Shown: piece by piece, positions 22,543-33,495 of the stretch | How the letters are laid out: each line of letters begins with the position of its first letter | Numbering within the stretch: position 1 is the first letter of the stretch | Assembly (NCBI GenBank): GCA_023078685.1 | Contig: JALGAS010000005.1 | Location: forward strand, 3,038,001 to 3,102,000 | Source of the DNA: Neopestalotiopsis rosae | Lineage: Eukaryota > Ascomycota > Sordariomycetes > Amphisphaeriales > Sporocadaceae | Direction: 5' to 3' | DNA length: 64,000 nt | Position numbers and translations under genes: made by a program | Notes under the pieces: model-generated | Database searches by the model: none | What the model saw: the letters and a program-made list of their open reading frames with translations, nothing else | Told to the model about the DNA's origin: nothing

Positions 22543-24377
22543 TTTCCCAGAACTTGTATCAGGATGTGTCGTTGGGAGCTTTGTCTTGCAGTATCATTAG
22601 ATTATTACAATTGAGTGGATTATTTTGATTAGGTAGGTCGAGTTGTCTGTTTAAATGATGGACAAGAAGCTCCCAGGGTCCGAGCGATAGAAGGTATTTC
22701 AATGGATGTCCTTTTTGGCAAAGAGTGACGGTGATGTGTTCGAGAACCTTCAAAAGAGTGCTGAAGGTTTAAGCTGGGTGCCGAATACAGACAGAAAACG
22801 AATGCAAAATCGCTCAAGCGACTGTTTTTTTTTTAGTGTTTTCGCGTCCTTGGAGAGCTTAAAGAGAGAAATGAGAGCATCCGAGCGACGCCAAGTCGGT
22901 GACCTGAGCCAGCTAATAATGCACCTAGTCTATGGTTGCATCGCACCCGCGTTCGCCCCTGAGATTCGAATTCCCCGCGTGGTAATTTCGGGGTTAGCCG
23001 TCATAGCTTTCGAGCTGGCCACTTAGCAGATTGGAACGAGTTCGCTGGTCCACCATTACAAGGGATTTACAGAGGGGACTCAATCTCTTGAAGAGCTTCC
23101 AGCCAGTAATCAGCATTGAAGAGACAATAGCCTGCCACTGGCTGGGTCCATAGGGGAAGCCCCGAAGCTCCCGCTGAATGGGCTCAAGGTTCTAGACTAT
23201 CCGGTCGCTTGAATCTCGATCCTCGAAACCGCATTTCTCGACTAATGGATTTGTTCACGGAGACATAAGTCGGCTGTCGAGCATCTTTGATTTGTTTACT
23301 ACAATTCATCCAAGAAGTGGCTCGGTTGTGTTCCGAGACTAGTGGAACTCGCGACATTCCAGAAGATCTTGCCAAGGCGTGGGCTAAACGCCAGGAATTT
23401 GTCCACTACTACAACTCTACCGTCTAAGAAATCTTGGAATACTTTGGCGACGGGATCTACTACAAGGGCTCGAAGCCTAGTGACAAGAGCCTGAACTTGA
23501 AGGCTGATCAGTCCCGAGGTCTCCAATATCTAGGCCCTAATGTACATAATGGCAGGTGGCTTCGTCGGCTTCGTCTGGGGAAACCGACAAGTATTTCGCT
23601 GATCTACGATTGCGAACAGACAGAGTAACACAATTCGCAAGAACAAAGAATGTCAAAATTTACGAGACATGGCTCGCGATGGACCTTTAAGGAAATATTG
23701 AGTATCTAGGTCTCATCGGCCATAGAAATGGGTGAGCTGCTCTTCGGTATTCAAATTACCATGGGCATGAATGATGCATTGAAGTACTTGCTGCTGGTCA
23801 TATATCCTAGGGGCTTACCTGCGTAAAGACGCTTTATGCACTTCGCGGACCTTATGTTTGATGGCATACGCCAAATGTACTTGCATGGCATGGGCTCATG
23901 AAGGTCATGTCATCTTTCGATGTTCATTGAGAATCATGCTGTATCTATGAACCTAATACAACTTCTAATAAACATCGGCAGATCAGGCTCATTATAACAT
24001 CGATTTCGAGTGTGTTGTCAATGCTGCAAGTCCACGAAACATGGGCGTTCCTGATGACTCTAATCCAATCACTGTTTGGAGTGCGCGCGGAGAAGAAGCC
24101 TGGGGGTGGGACAGCATTGATTGCATCATCCAGTGGTTTGACGCGCGCCCGCGACTTTTGGGGCGAGCCACAAAATAGAGCTAGGTTAGGCAAAAGTGGA
24201 GAGAAAGATCACTGGCCGACATGTGCTCACATTGCACCTCTTATCGTCAATGCAAGATTTACTATCTACTACAACTACTATATACTCCTCGGCCTTGAGC
24301 TGCCGGCATTCAAGCTGGGAATTAACTCTTACGTTGCTATTTCTTATCAAGCACTGGAGTTCTAACAGACGCCCAAG
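22543..24377. other. Intergenic, 1.8 kb
   Basis: Upstream flank of the type I protein gene and of the DUF1776 gene, which point away from each other. It includes the coding-like stretch with an internal stop at 23302-23628. The rest shows nothing recognisable. Confidence 0.5.
23302..23628 (+). pseudogene. Coding-like stretch with an in-frame stop
   Basis: A 109-codon frame reads through with protein-like composition on both sides of a single TAA at 23425-23427. The part before the stop includes RDIPEDLAKAWAKRQEF, and the part after it EILEYFGDGIYYKGSKP. No ATG or splice sites frame it. I do not recognise the family. A decayed gene fragment explains it best; a chance frame is possible. Confidence 0.3.
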
Positions 24378-25959
24378 ATGTCTGCCGACGATCAACAGTT
24401 CCTAGACGTGGTACGTACGGTGCAAACCAAAATCTCCCCGGACTTAAGCCTGGTGATAGACCCTTGAAAGTTGACTGGAAGCCATCTACAGCTCTCGTCT
24501 CTACCCAACCAGATCCGCCGGTACTCGGGCGATGTGGCCGACTATGTCGACAAATCCGTTGAGAAGGCCGCCGAGCAGGTGCGCGATAGTCTAGCATCTG
24601 CGCAATGGCTACCCGAATATATCCGACCAACGCCTCCATCGCGGCCGCCGCCCGTGACTGTCGTACCCTTGACGGTATATGAGCGCGTGCACGGCTGGGT
24701 GACGAGGCACAAGATTTTGACCGGTATCGCCGTGGTTGGTGTTGGTTACGTCACATACAAGGCAGTGAGAGCGAGCAAGACGATGCGCAAGTCGCGGCGA
24801 GCGAAGCGTGCTCGCAACGGTGCCCGAACCGAAGTGGTGGTGATTGCTGGCTCTCCGACGCTGCCGCTCACCAAGTCTCTGTCGCTAGACCTGGAGAGGA
24901 GAGGCTTTATTGTTTATATTGTCTGCAGTAATATGGACGAAGAGATGATGGTGCAAAATCTTTCGAGGCCAGACATCAAGCCGCTCACTATCGATATCAC
25001 AGATGTAAGCACCATACCAAGAGCCCTGACAAGGAAAGGTCAAAGACTGACACGAGAAACAGCCGCCAAGCGCAGGCTCGTCGATTGAGCGCTTCGCTTC
25101 ATACTTGCAGACACCGCACGCAGCCGTCCCAAAGGTGAAGCCGAATTATCTAACGCTCACCTCGGTCATTTTGATACCGTCGCTCAACTACCAGACTTCG
25201 CCCATCGCCACCATACCACCGTCGTCTTTCGCCGACCTTTTCAACACCCACCTCTTACATCCCATCCTGACGATACAGTCATTCTTACCACTGCTCACAT
25301 CAAGAATAACGCCGCCCGGCGAGGCACCGACGAGTCCAAAGGTTCTCGTCTTTACCCCTTCCATCATCTCCTCAATCAACCCGCCATTCCACGCCCCCGA
25401 GGCGACCGTCTGCTCCGCCCTGTCAGCATTCACCGATGTTCTCACTGGAGAGCTCAGCCCGCTGGCCATTCCCGTCACACATGTACAGCTGGGTACATTT
25501 GATTTTGCCGGTTTCGTCCCCACCCGGCACTCCAACCTGTTGCCCGCCATGGAGACGACCAACTGGCCCGAGTCGGCACGGCACGTATACGGAAAGAACT
25601 ACGTCGCCCAGGCCACGTCGTCCATCTCCGCCGGCCGCATCCGAGGCCTGCGAGGAAGCTCGCTCCGCGGCCTGCACAATGCCGTTTTCGACGTGATCGA
25701 CGGATCCGACAAGAGCGGCGTGGTCCGGATAGGCCTCGGCGCCGGACTGTACGGCTTCGTCGGCCGCTGGGCACCACGCAGTCTCATCTCGTGGATGATG
25801 GGGATCCGCAAGGTGGACGAGCTGAGCACGTGGTCCGACAGCTCGTACAATGGCAGCGGGAGCGAGCGGAGCCTCAGCGAGAATGGCGACGCCAGCGAGT
25901 TCATCGCCGTGGCAAGGGACGAGGAAGGCGGCGCCAATGTGTGGAAAGAGGATCTCTAG
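24378..25959 (+). CDS. DUF1776 family protein (short-chain-dehydrogenase-like)
   Basis: Exons 24378-24410, 24492-25004 and 25063-25959 give 480 residues, all phase 0. The N-terminal third is amphipathic and holds one hydrophobic segment (about residues 83-99, LTGIAVVGVGYVTYKAV) followed by a Lys/Arg-rich stretch. Then comes a Rossmann-like region (VVVIAGSPTLPLTKSLSLDL) resembling the nucleotide-binding start of short-chain dehydrogenases but without the canonical TGxxxGxG. The C-terminal half keeps the SDR-like pattern, including a Tyr-rich YGKNYVAQ segment. Fungal DUF1776 proteins, including yeast YNL181W as I recall, share this layout; the reaction is not established. Confidence 0.87.
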
Positions 25960-26431
25960 GTGAGATGCTGGGATGTGGATAAATGTATAAATGCAGAAAT
26001 TACAACCCCTATCATGATTAGAAAGGCTCACGACTCTGGCGATATCCAAATTGGCAAAGTATACAACCATGTACACAATGAATTCATGAAATGAATACCA
26101 GTACGACTTCAGTATAGTGCATGTACTTGACCTGTCATTGTGTTTGCTTTAGCAGCAACGTAGGGACGTCAAGACTTGAAATTTCTTTGGGTATCATTTC
26201 CTCTAGTTTTAACACATCCTGGCAGGCCTTCGTAAGTAATGCTCGCCGGCAATGCAAGACCGGTGACGCAAACCATAACGCCTGATTTGAACATCCTCTG
26301 ATGCTTTGTTTTTTTCCTGTGCCTTGCCTGCGTGACTGATGGCGCTCGTTGATTTGATCCGGTCACTCCCCCTTTCCCCAAGTTGCAATTTCGCTCTCAT
26401 CTCATGACTTCTGAAGCAATGGTAGACGTTC
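25960..26431. other. Intergenic, 0.47 kb, between converging genes
   Basis: 3' flanks of the DUF1776 and YTH1 genes. AT-rich; nothing recognised. Confidence 0.6.
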
Positions 26432-27244
26432 CTAGTGATGACCTCTGCCCCTGCCAAAGCCTCTTCCCCTGGGTTTCCAACCGCCACGGCCCCTGCCGCG
26501 GAAACCTCCTCTGCCACCGCCGTCCTTGTCGTCGCGATCGCCGCCCCTCCGGAAGCCGCTCCCGTCATCGTCGCCGCCCGCGGCAAAGGCCTGCTCCTCG
26601 CGCTCGCGCCGGGCGGCCTCGTCCTCGGCGGCCTTTTCGCTCTTGGGGACAGGCCGCTCGAGGTTCTTGCTCCAGCGCGGGTGGGCGCCCTCGGGGCACT
26701 GCTTGCCGTCGGGGCAGAAGCCGGCGAGGTAGTAGGGGCAGAGGGAGCGGCGGACGTGCTTCTTGCTGCAGTTGGGCCCAAGGGGGCAGAAGCCCATGTC
26801 GTAGTGCGGGCAGGGCGGGAGCTTGCTCTGCGGGTCAATGTGCAGGTAGAGGCACTCGTCGCCGTTGGAGCAGTACCCGTTGCGCACGAAGAAGTTGCAT
26901 TCGGGCATCTTGCGCAGGTTGTACTCGTGTAGGAACTCGCACGACTCGCCCTTTTTGCACAGCGCGCGCAGCCAGTGCTTGCACACCAGGCTATTGTAGG
27001 AAGCATTGGTGCTCGAGGCCGCGTTGGGTGCCTCGTGCCGGTCTGGGCAGTCGGTCCCCAGTGGGCAGGTCCCCGTGGCTGCAAAGGCTTTGCATACTGG
27101 CCGATTCGGTGCCAGGCCGTGACCGTACGTCTTGCGCAGGAAGGGACTGAATGTGAATGTGTAGGAGGGTGCTCTGTGCTCTAGAATTTGTTGCGCCAGG
27201 TCTTTGGCCGTGGGCGCCGTTGTGGTCGAGGTCGCAGTCGCCAT
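26432..27244 (-). CDS. YTH1: mRNA 3'-end processing factor YTH1 / CPSF30
   Basis: A single exon of 270 residues with five tandem CCCH zinc fingers, at residues about 51-70, 88-106, 116-135, 145-163 and 169-188. Finger 1 starts [10 protein letters not shown] and finger 5 starts CPYYLAGFC. In the polyadenylation complex this protein binds pre-mRNA around the AAUAAA-type signal through the middle fingers. The N-terminal segment [15 protein letters not shown] before finger 1 is typical of the family. The C-terminal tail is an Arg/Gly-rich RNA-binding extension ending [10 protein letters not shown], longer than in budding yeast. The coding strand is very GC-rich. The identification is strong. Confidence 0.96.
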   Translation of the reverse strand: MATATSTTTAPTAKDLAQQILEHRAPSYTFTFSPFLRKTYGHGLAPNRPVCKAFAATGTCPLGTDCPDRHEAPNAASSTNASYNSLVCKHWLRALCKKGESCEFLHEYNLRKMPECNFFVRNGYCSNGDECLYLHIDPQSKLPPCPHYDMGFCPLGPNCSKKHVRRSLCPYYLAGFCPDGKQCPEGAHPRWSKNLERPVPKSEKAAEDEAARREREEQAFAAGGDDDGSGFRRGGDRDDKDGGGRGGFRGRGRGGWKPRGRGFGRGRGHH

Positions 27245-29264
27245 GACGACGATTGTCTAGAATTGACTGTGACACTGTCCAGTATAATGATGAAAATCAG
27301 GCTCTCTTGTTCTCGGTTGATTGATGCGAGGATCGGAAGTTCGTGCGCGTCGTCGTCGTTTCGTTTCGTCAAGGTCGTGTAGTATGAAGATGATGTTTGG
27401 TGTATTTGATTAGGTATGTATGTAGTAGCTACAAAATTCCACCGATAACTCATTCCTGCAACGCAGCGTTGATGGAAAGCTCTAGTGGGGCTGACGCATC
27501 GGCGGTCGGTAAGCCTCAAGGCACCGGCCGCCTTCCGTAGGTTCGGTACACTACTGACCTCCTACCTAGGTATTAGTAAAACAAAAAGAATCGAATCCCT
27601 CAGAAACACGAATGCAATTCATTATTCTTGACTTGCACTACTCGACGATCCGTTGAACAATGCAAGAAATGTAAGGATATGAATGCTAAGCTCTAAGTTA
27701 CTCTTGGACTGATAAGCTGTGCCCATTGACGGCACCATTCTTGACAGTTTTGTAAGCATTCTGATCCGGAATGGTAACAATTGCCAAGTACTCAACAACG
27801 GAAAGACAGCAGTGATGTTGCATTGCCGAGTAGAGTATCGAATGTACCATTCCTATGTTTACATATTTTCCAAAAGGTCAGCTAATTCAGACATGTATGA
27901 ATCAATGATTTGACGATTAAACCTTCCGAGCTCGACCAATTTTAAACTTCTGACAGGAATCCCATCTAGTGTCCATACCAAATAGTCAGTGTAATACTAC
28001 CAACACGTTGTAACTGACCTCTACTGCATGTGAGGTTGTTTGTATCCCCTGGGCCCTTACAGAGGACCCGACCGAAGTCTTCGGGTTGGAGTTCAGCTTG
28101 ATTCTAGTGCCCAAACTTCCCCAAAATGTCACTGGTCCCCCGCAAAAGCCACTGAAGCGGGTGGGGCTTGATCTGCACCACGACCAGGTTCTCTATATTA
28201 CCACCGCACATTTCCCCGGATAGACAACCCAGTTTCTGCGAGGACAAATGCGAACAACTTGCCGGCTCCGTCACTAGAGGACATGACCTGAACTAAGAAG
28301 AAACCAGACAGACTCTCACAAACTCCGACACCCATGTCTGCTTTCACCACTGGTTCCTAGTGTAGACCACCTCGGTGCGAGGTCTGGGGATCTACACGGG
28401 AAGTGACCCAATTCATCGTCAGTTCGTTGGCAGAGTCCCGCTTGGTGCGTCCCGAGAACGCCGTCAATGGTACACAATCTCTTCAAGGTATTGGCTTTCC
28501 ATTCGTCGTATATCGTGTAGAACAACAACGGGCAAAGGCATGCTGAAAGTTTATCTCATGAATTGCTGTCCCACCTCGCAGCTTTGGCAACATTAATGTG
28601 TATAGGAGTAGCAGCGCGCCCAGCCACCTCCAACTTTCAACCTTGTTGTCTTGCCTTGTCAACTACTACCTTGCTGCATTGGCCATTCATACTTCTCGCT
28701 TCTCCGCATAACGTCTGTCTGGTCGTGACTGCAATACCTTTCCCCCGCAATAAGTTCGCTTCCCCGAGGGGAGACACTCGAATAGCGCCGAAGAGCCTCC
28801 AGATTCGCTGCAGCCACTCCGCACCAACCTACCGGAACCAGCAAGAACCACGCCGTTGACCATAGCCGTGGATCCTTGACATCAGTTGCGACCCGGTCGA
28901 GTACTATACGGCCCCAGCATCCTGGTCCGTCTCTTGGTTCTAGTCGTCCGTTGTCAGTCTAAACTAGAGCTAGAACATATCCCATCCCGATGCGCAATAC
29001 TACATCTGTGCCATCGTGAAGATGATGCAAGAATCATCATGGATGAGCGCGGCCATGCGCCCGAGCCATGAGAGTGGCACCATATTGTCCTCGTTGCCCA
29101 TGCCCTCCACCACATGGTTTTCGGACCCCATCCTTTCCTCATATCAGACCTTCTATAAAGTATTGGATCCCACCTCCCGTGTAATCTTCTTCTCTACTAC
29201 CCTTTTCTCTTTTGTGTTAGCCACTCGATTCTTCTATCTACGGGTTCAGAGAAGAGGGCACAAG
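27245..29264. other. Intergenic, 2.0 kb, divergent promoters
   Basis: Lies between the start of the leftward YTH1 gene and the start of the rightward GH31 gene. No credible coding chain is present. The last 110 bp hold a TATA-like box and a pyrimidine-rich block that belong to the GH31 promoter. Confidence 0.6.
29154..29216 (+). promoter_or_regulatory. TATA box and CT-rich block of the GH31 gene
   Basis: TATAAAG at 29154-29160 lies 105 bp before the ATG at 29265. It is followed by a pyrimidine-rich stretch (about 29186-29216), the usual arrangement around transcription starts of strongly expressed filamentous fungal genes. This is a motif reading only. Confidence 0.45.
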
Positions 29265-32200
29265 ATGGCGCGCTCCATAGCTGCCGTGTCGGCGGCGTAT
29301 ATCCTTGGATTATTTGCTCTCGTACAATCTCAGACCGCAACCACCACATCCCCGGGCTCCGTCTTCACGGTCCCGGCTTCTGCAGATGAAGGCCAACCTC
29401 TGATACCAAATATCATAGACCCCCAAGCGGTCGACCCTCAATCTGTCTGTCCCGGCTACACGGCCTCGAACGTTGTTGAGACGACCAATGGGTTTACTGC
29501 AGACCTGACATTGGCCGGATCTGCCTGCAATGTGTACGGCAACGACATTGAAGAGCTCACCCTCACAGTTGAATACCAGGACGTCGATCGCTTGCATGTG
29601 GAAATTCAACCCAGGTACATTGGCCAGGAGAATAGCACTTGGTTCATCCTGCCGGAGGAGATCCTCCCCAAGCCCAAAGTTGACACGGACGGCTGTGCTT
29701 CTGAAAGTGACTTGTACTTCACCTGGAGCAACGACCCAACGTTTTCGTTCAAAGTCATGCGCAACAGCACAGGAGATGTCCTCTTCAGCACAGAAGGAAG
29801 CAAGCTAGTCTATGAGGACCAGTTCATTGAGTTCAAGACTGGGCTTCCCGAGAATTATAACCTCTACGGTTTGGGTGAGGTTATGCATGGCTTGAGGCTC
29901 GGAAACAATCTTACGAGTAAGTTTCAATGCCATTTGACTTGCATGCTTCCTTTTTTTTTAACGTTTCATAGGGACTCTTTTCGCAGCAGATGTTGGTGAC
30001 AATCTCGATGCCAACATCTATGGTCACCATCCTGTTTATTACGACACTCGATATTTTGAGGCAGACGATGCAGGAAAGTTGACCTACGCTGCCGACACCA
30101 ATGACACATCCAAGACGTACAAGTCTTACACGCATGGTGTCTTTCAACGCAATGCTCATAGTCAGGAAATCTTGCTAGAGGCTCCTGGCATCACATGGAG
30201 AGCGATTGGTGGGGAAATTGGTGAGCAGAACAATCATGAGTGTGACAAGACTACTGCTAACACAAGCTATTAGACCTTTACTTCTTCCAAGGTCCCACTC
30301 AAGACGCTGTCACCAAGTCCTACCAAAACAGCATCATCGGCCTTCCAGCCTTTCAACAGTGGTGGACTTTTGGCTATCACCAATGCCGTTGGGGCTATAA
30401 CAACTGGACTGAACTCCAGGAAGTTGTCGACAACTTTGCCAAGTTTGAAATCCCCTTGGAAACTATATGGAGTAAGTCATCAGTACTTATATGCTCAGCG
30501 ACATATCTCGACACTGACAGCAAGCAATATAGACGACATTGATTATATGAATCAATACCGAGACTTTGACAATGACGCGATTCGTTATCCTTATGATGAA
30601 GGCGCCGAATTTCTTGAGAAGCTTCACGCCAACAACCAGCACTATGTGCCCATTGTAGATTCAGCAATCTATGCTCCCAATCCTGATACGGAGCAGGGGC
30701 AGTATCCAATCTATGACCGTGGCGTTGAGCAAGATGCTTTCCTTTTGAACCCCGATGGTGAGCTAGATATCCAATCAGCTACATAATGGACAAGAATTAC
30801 CTAGATACTGACACCGAATAGGTTCGTTGTACGTGGGAGCTGTTTGGCCCGGCTATACAGTGTTCCCCGACTGGATTGGCTCAATTTTCAATGGCACTGG
30901 CACACACCAATGGTGGACTTCGGAGTTCACAACTTGGTATGAAAAGGTCAAGTTCGACGGCATCTGGATCGACATGTCAGAAGTTTCGAGTTTCTGCGTG
31001 GGCAGCTGTGGAAGTGGAAACCTCACCCTCAATCCCGTCCATCCCCCTTTCTTGCTTCCTGGAGAGCCCGGCAACTTGGTTACCACCTACCCAGAGGGAT
31101 TCAATCTGACCAATGGTACTGAAGTCACCACGACGTCGACCTCTTCAGCAGCCGATGCTACTACTACTTCGTCTTCTACTTCAACCTCTTATCTCCGTAC
31201 AACGCCTACTCCTGGTGTGAGAAATGTCAACTACCCACCATACACCATCAACAACTTCCAGGGAGTTGACATGGCCGTTCACGCTGTCAGTCCCAATGCA
31301 ACACACCACGGCGGCACTCTTGAATATGATTTCCACAACGTCTTTGGTCATCAGATCCTGAATGCCACCTACCACGCTCTCCTTGCCGTGTTCCCGGGCA
31401 AGCGACCTTTCATCATTGGCCGATCTCAGTTCGCCGGTTCCGGAAAATGGGCAGGTCACTGGGGAGGCGACAACAACTCTCTCTGGGCGTACATGTTCTT
31501 CTCCATTCCCCAGGCTCTGTCGTACTCCTTATTCGGCTTCCCCATGTTTGGCGTCGACACGTGCGGGTTCGGCGGCAACACGGACATGGAGCTCTGCGCC
31601 CGCTGGATGCAGCTCTCGGCCTTTTTCCCCTTTTACCGCAACCACAACGTCCTGTCCGCCCTGCCGCAGGAGCCCTACCGCTGGTCGGCCGTGGCCGACG
31701 CCTCCAAGGCCGCCATGAGGATCCGCTACGCCCTGCTGCCGTACCTGTACACGACCTTTTACCTCAGCCACGCGACCGGCTCCACGACGCTGCGCGCCCT
31801 CGCCTGGGACTTCCCCGACGAGCCCTGGCTGGCCGCCGCCGACCGCCAGTTCCTGCTCGGCGACGCCGTCCTCGTCACCCCCTGCCTGGTCCAGGGCGCG
31901 GACACCGTCGACGGCGTCTTCCCGGGCGTCGGTTCGGGCACCGTCTGGTACGACTGGTACAACCAGACGGCCGTCACCGGCGTCGCTGCCGGCCAGAACG
32001 TGACGATTGCCGCGCCGCTGGGACACATTCCCGTCTACGTCAAGGGCGGCAAGGTGGTCCCCCTGCAGCAGCCGGCCCTGACCACGGCCGACGTGAGAAA
32101 TAGCCCGTACAGCCTGCTCGTCGCGCTCGATGGGGAGGGCAAGGCGTCTGGTGGCTTGTATATCGATGACGGTGAGAGTATTGAGACGGATAACAACACC

Positions 32201-32529
32201 TGGATCGACGTAAGTACACCTTTAGTCACTTTGGCATGTTTTGTACTTGTAGAGCTTTGAAACACTAACAGATTGACTACTTCTAGTTTGAGGCTACCTC
32301 CACCAGCCTCAAGGCCAGCCCCAAAGGCACCTTTGTCGAAAGCAATGCCCTCGCCAACGTCACTATCCTGGGTGTTACCGGTAGCCCCAGTACAGTACAG
32401 CTCAACGGCGAGGATGTCGGATCCGTATTTGCATTCGATGCCACGTCCCAAAAGCTCAGCATCACGGGCTTGGACGCGTTGACACAGGACGGGGCTTGGG
32501 CTCAGAATTGGACTTTGACCTGGTCCTAG
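29265..32529 (+). CDS. Secreted alpha-glucosidase, glycoside hydrolase family 31
   Basis: Six exons, 29265-29916, 29972-30220, 30274-30471, 30533-30757, 30822-32209 and 32287-32529, keep phase and give 984 residues, the normal size for fungal maltase-type enzymes. The ATG at 29265 starts a clear signal peptide (MARSIAAVSAAYILGLFALV); an earlier in-frame ATG lacks one. The catalytic nucleophile Asp lies in WIDMSEVSSF (about residue 492) and the acid/base Asp in GHWGGDNNS (about 658). A Thr/Ser-rich linker (about 541-571) separates the nucleophile loop from the rest of the barrel, and many N-glycosylation sites are present. The enzyme releases glucose from the non-reducing ends of maltose-type oligosaccharides outside the cell. 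It converges with the Thr-rich gene at 33.5 kb. Confidence 0.96.
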
Positions 32530-33495
32530 ATGAAGGAAAGTCTTCGCAATTTATTGCTACTCGGATTCGGAACAAAAGGGAGTGATTAGTCTTGGCTACA
32601 GGAGTTTAGTAATTGCTTCGATATCAAGCATTTTGCAGTTTTTACTGCCACAGTCTGAAAATAAATGAGAATTAAATATTTGGTGTTCCTAGACTAGCGC
32701 GTGGCAATGAGACGTAGTATGACTGAGAAGTCCATCAGGTCTTGCTAGAACCAATATAATTCACACATGGTGGTCGCAAGAACCTGGTCTGATAGCAAGC
32801 CAATACTTATCGGACACTATGTGAAGCAATCTGCAGGACTTGGATTTTTTGCCATTTGCTTCACTGAGAATGATCGCAGTATATGGCTGATCAATATTTC
32901 ATCATATGGATTCTCCATCATTTGCACAACGTCAAAGCATTTGAACCTCGTCATGTCAATCAAATCAGCGTTTTTGATTTGTTTTTCCTATTGACTGGAA
33001 ATATATCTGTCTTCCTTCGAATAATCACCAAACCACCAGCTCTCGACAGTAAATAAGGTCTAGCAAATAATATAGAAGGGTAGAACCGGAGGTTTTCCTG
33101 TGATGACATGCCATCACAGGAGGGGGGAAAAGAAGTGTGAGAATCGAAGGTTATGTGCCGAGGGAATGTATACAGGTCAGAAGGGTCGTTTCTTTCGTTA
33201 TTTCAAAGCAAATTGGGGTTCTAGGGAGTGTTTTGGGAGGATGGATCCATAAACAAGGTGATCAGTAGCCATCACTCCTTTTTTTGACTTTTGCTTGCTT
33301 CTCCACTCATTCGTCAGTCATTATACCATGTCGTGCATGTGCTGAAGCCAGTTTTTTGTCTTTCTTTTCGGTATCGGCCAAGAGGTCGGGAGCTGCAGTC
33401 ACGACAGCCGGAGTTTGCTTTTTATTCAAATACAGGGAAAATCAATCAAGACAGATATGTTCTTGATAGCAACTCAGTGGAAGTTCTTTATGCAT
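32530..33495. other. Intergenic, 0.97 kb, between converging genes
   Basis: 3' flanks of the GH31 gene and the Thr-rich gene. It contains the perfect 9-bp hairpin at 33097-33120; the rest is AT-rich with no coding signal. Confidence 0.6.
33097..33120. repeat. Perfect inverted repeat, 9-bp stem, 6-nt loop
   Basis: CCTGTGATG and CATCACAGG are exact reverse complements around ACATGC. It lies between the 3' ends of two converging genes and could form an RNA hairpin in either 3' UTR. No direct repeats around it suggest a transposon. Confidence 0.7.

Noticed and set aside
26383..27150. Long plus-strand frames over the YTH1 gene
   Set aside because: Antisense shadows of a GC-rich coding exon; Arg/Gly/Pro-rich translations with no features.
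31447..32103. Long alternative frames within the GH31 barrel exon
   Set aside because: Shadows of a GC-rich exon; the GH31 frame has the catalytic motifs.
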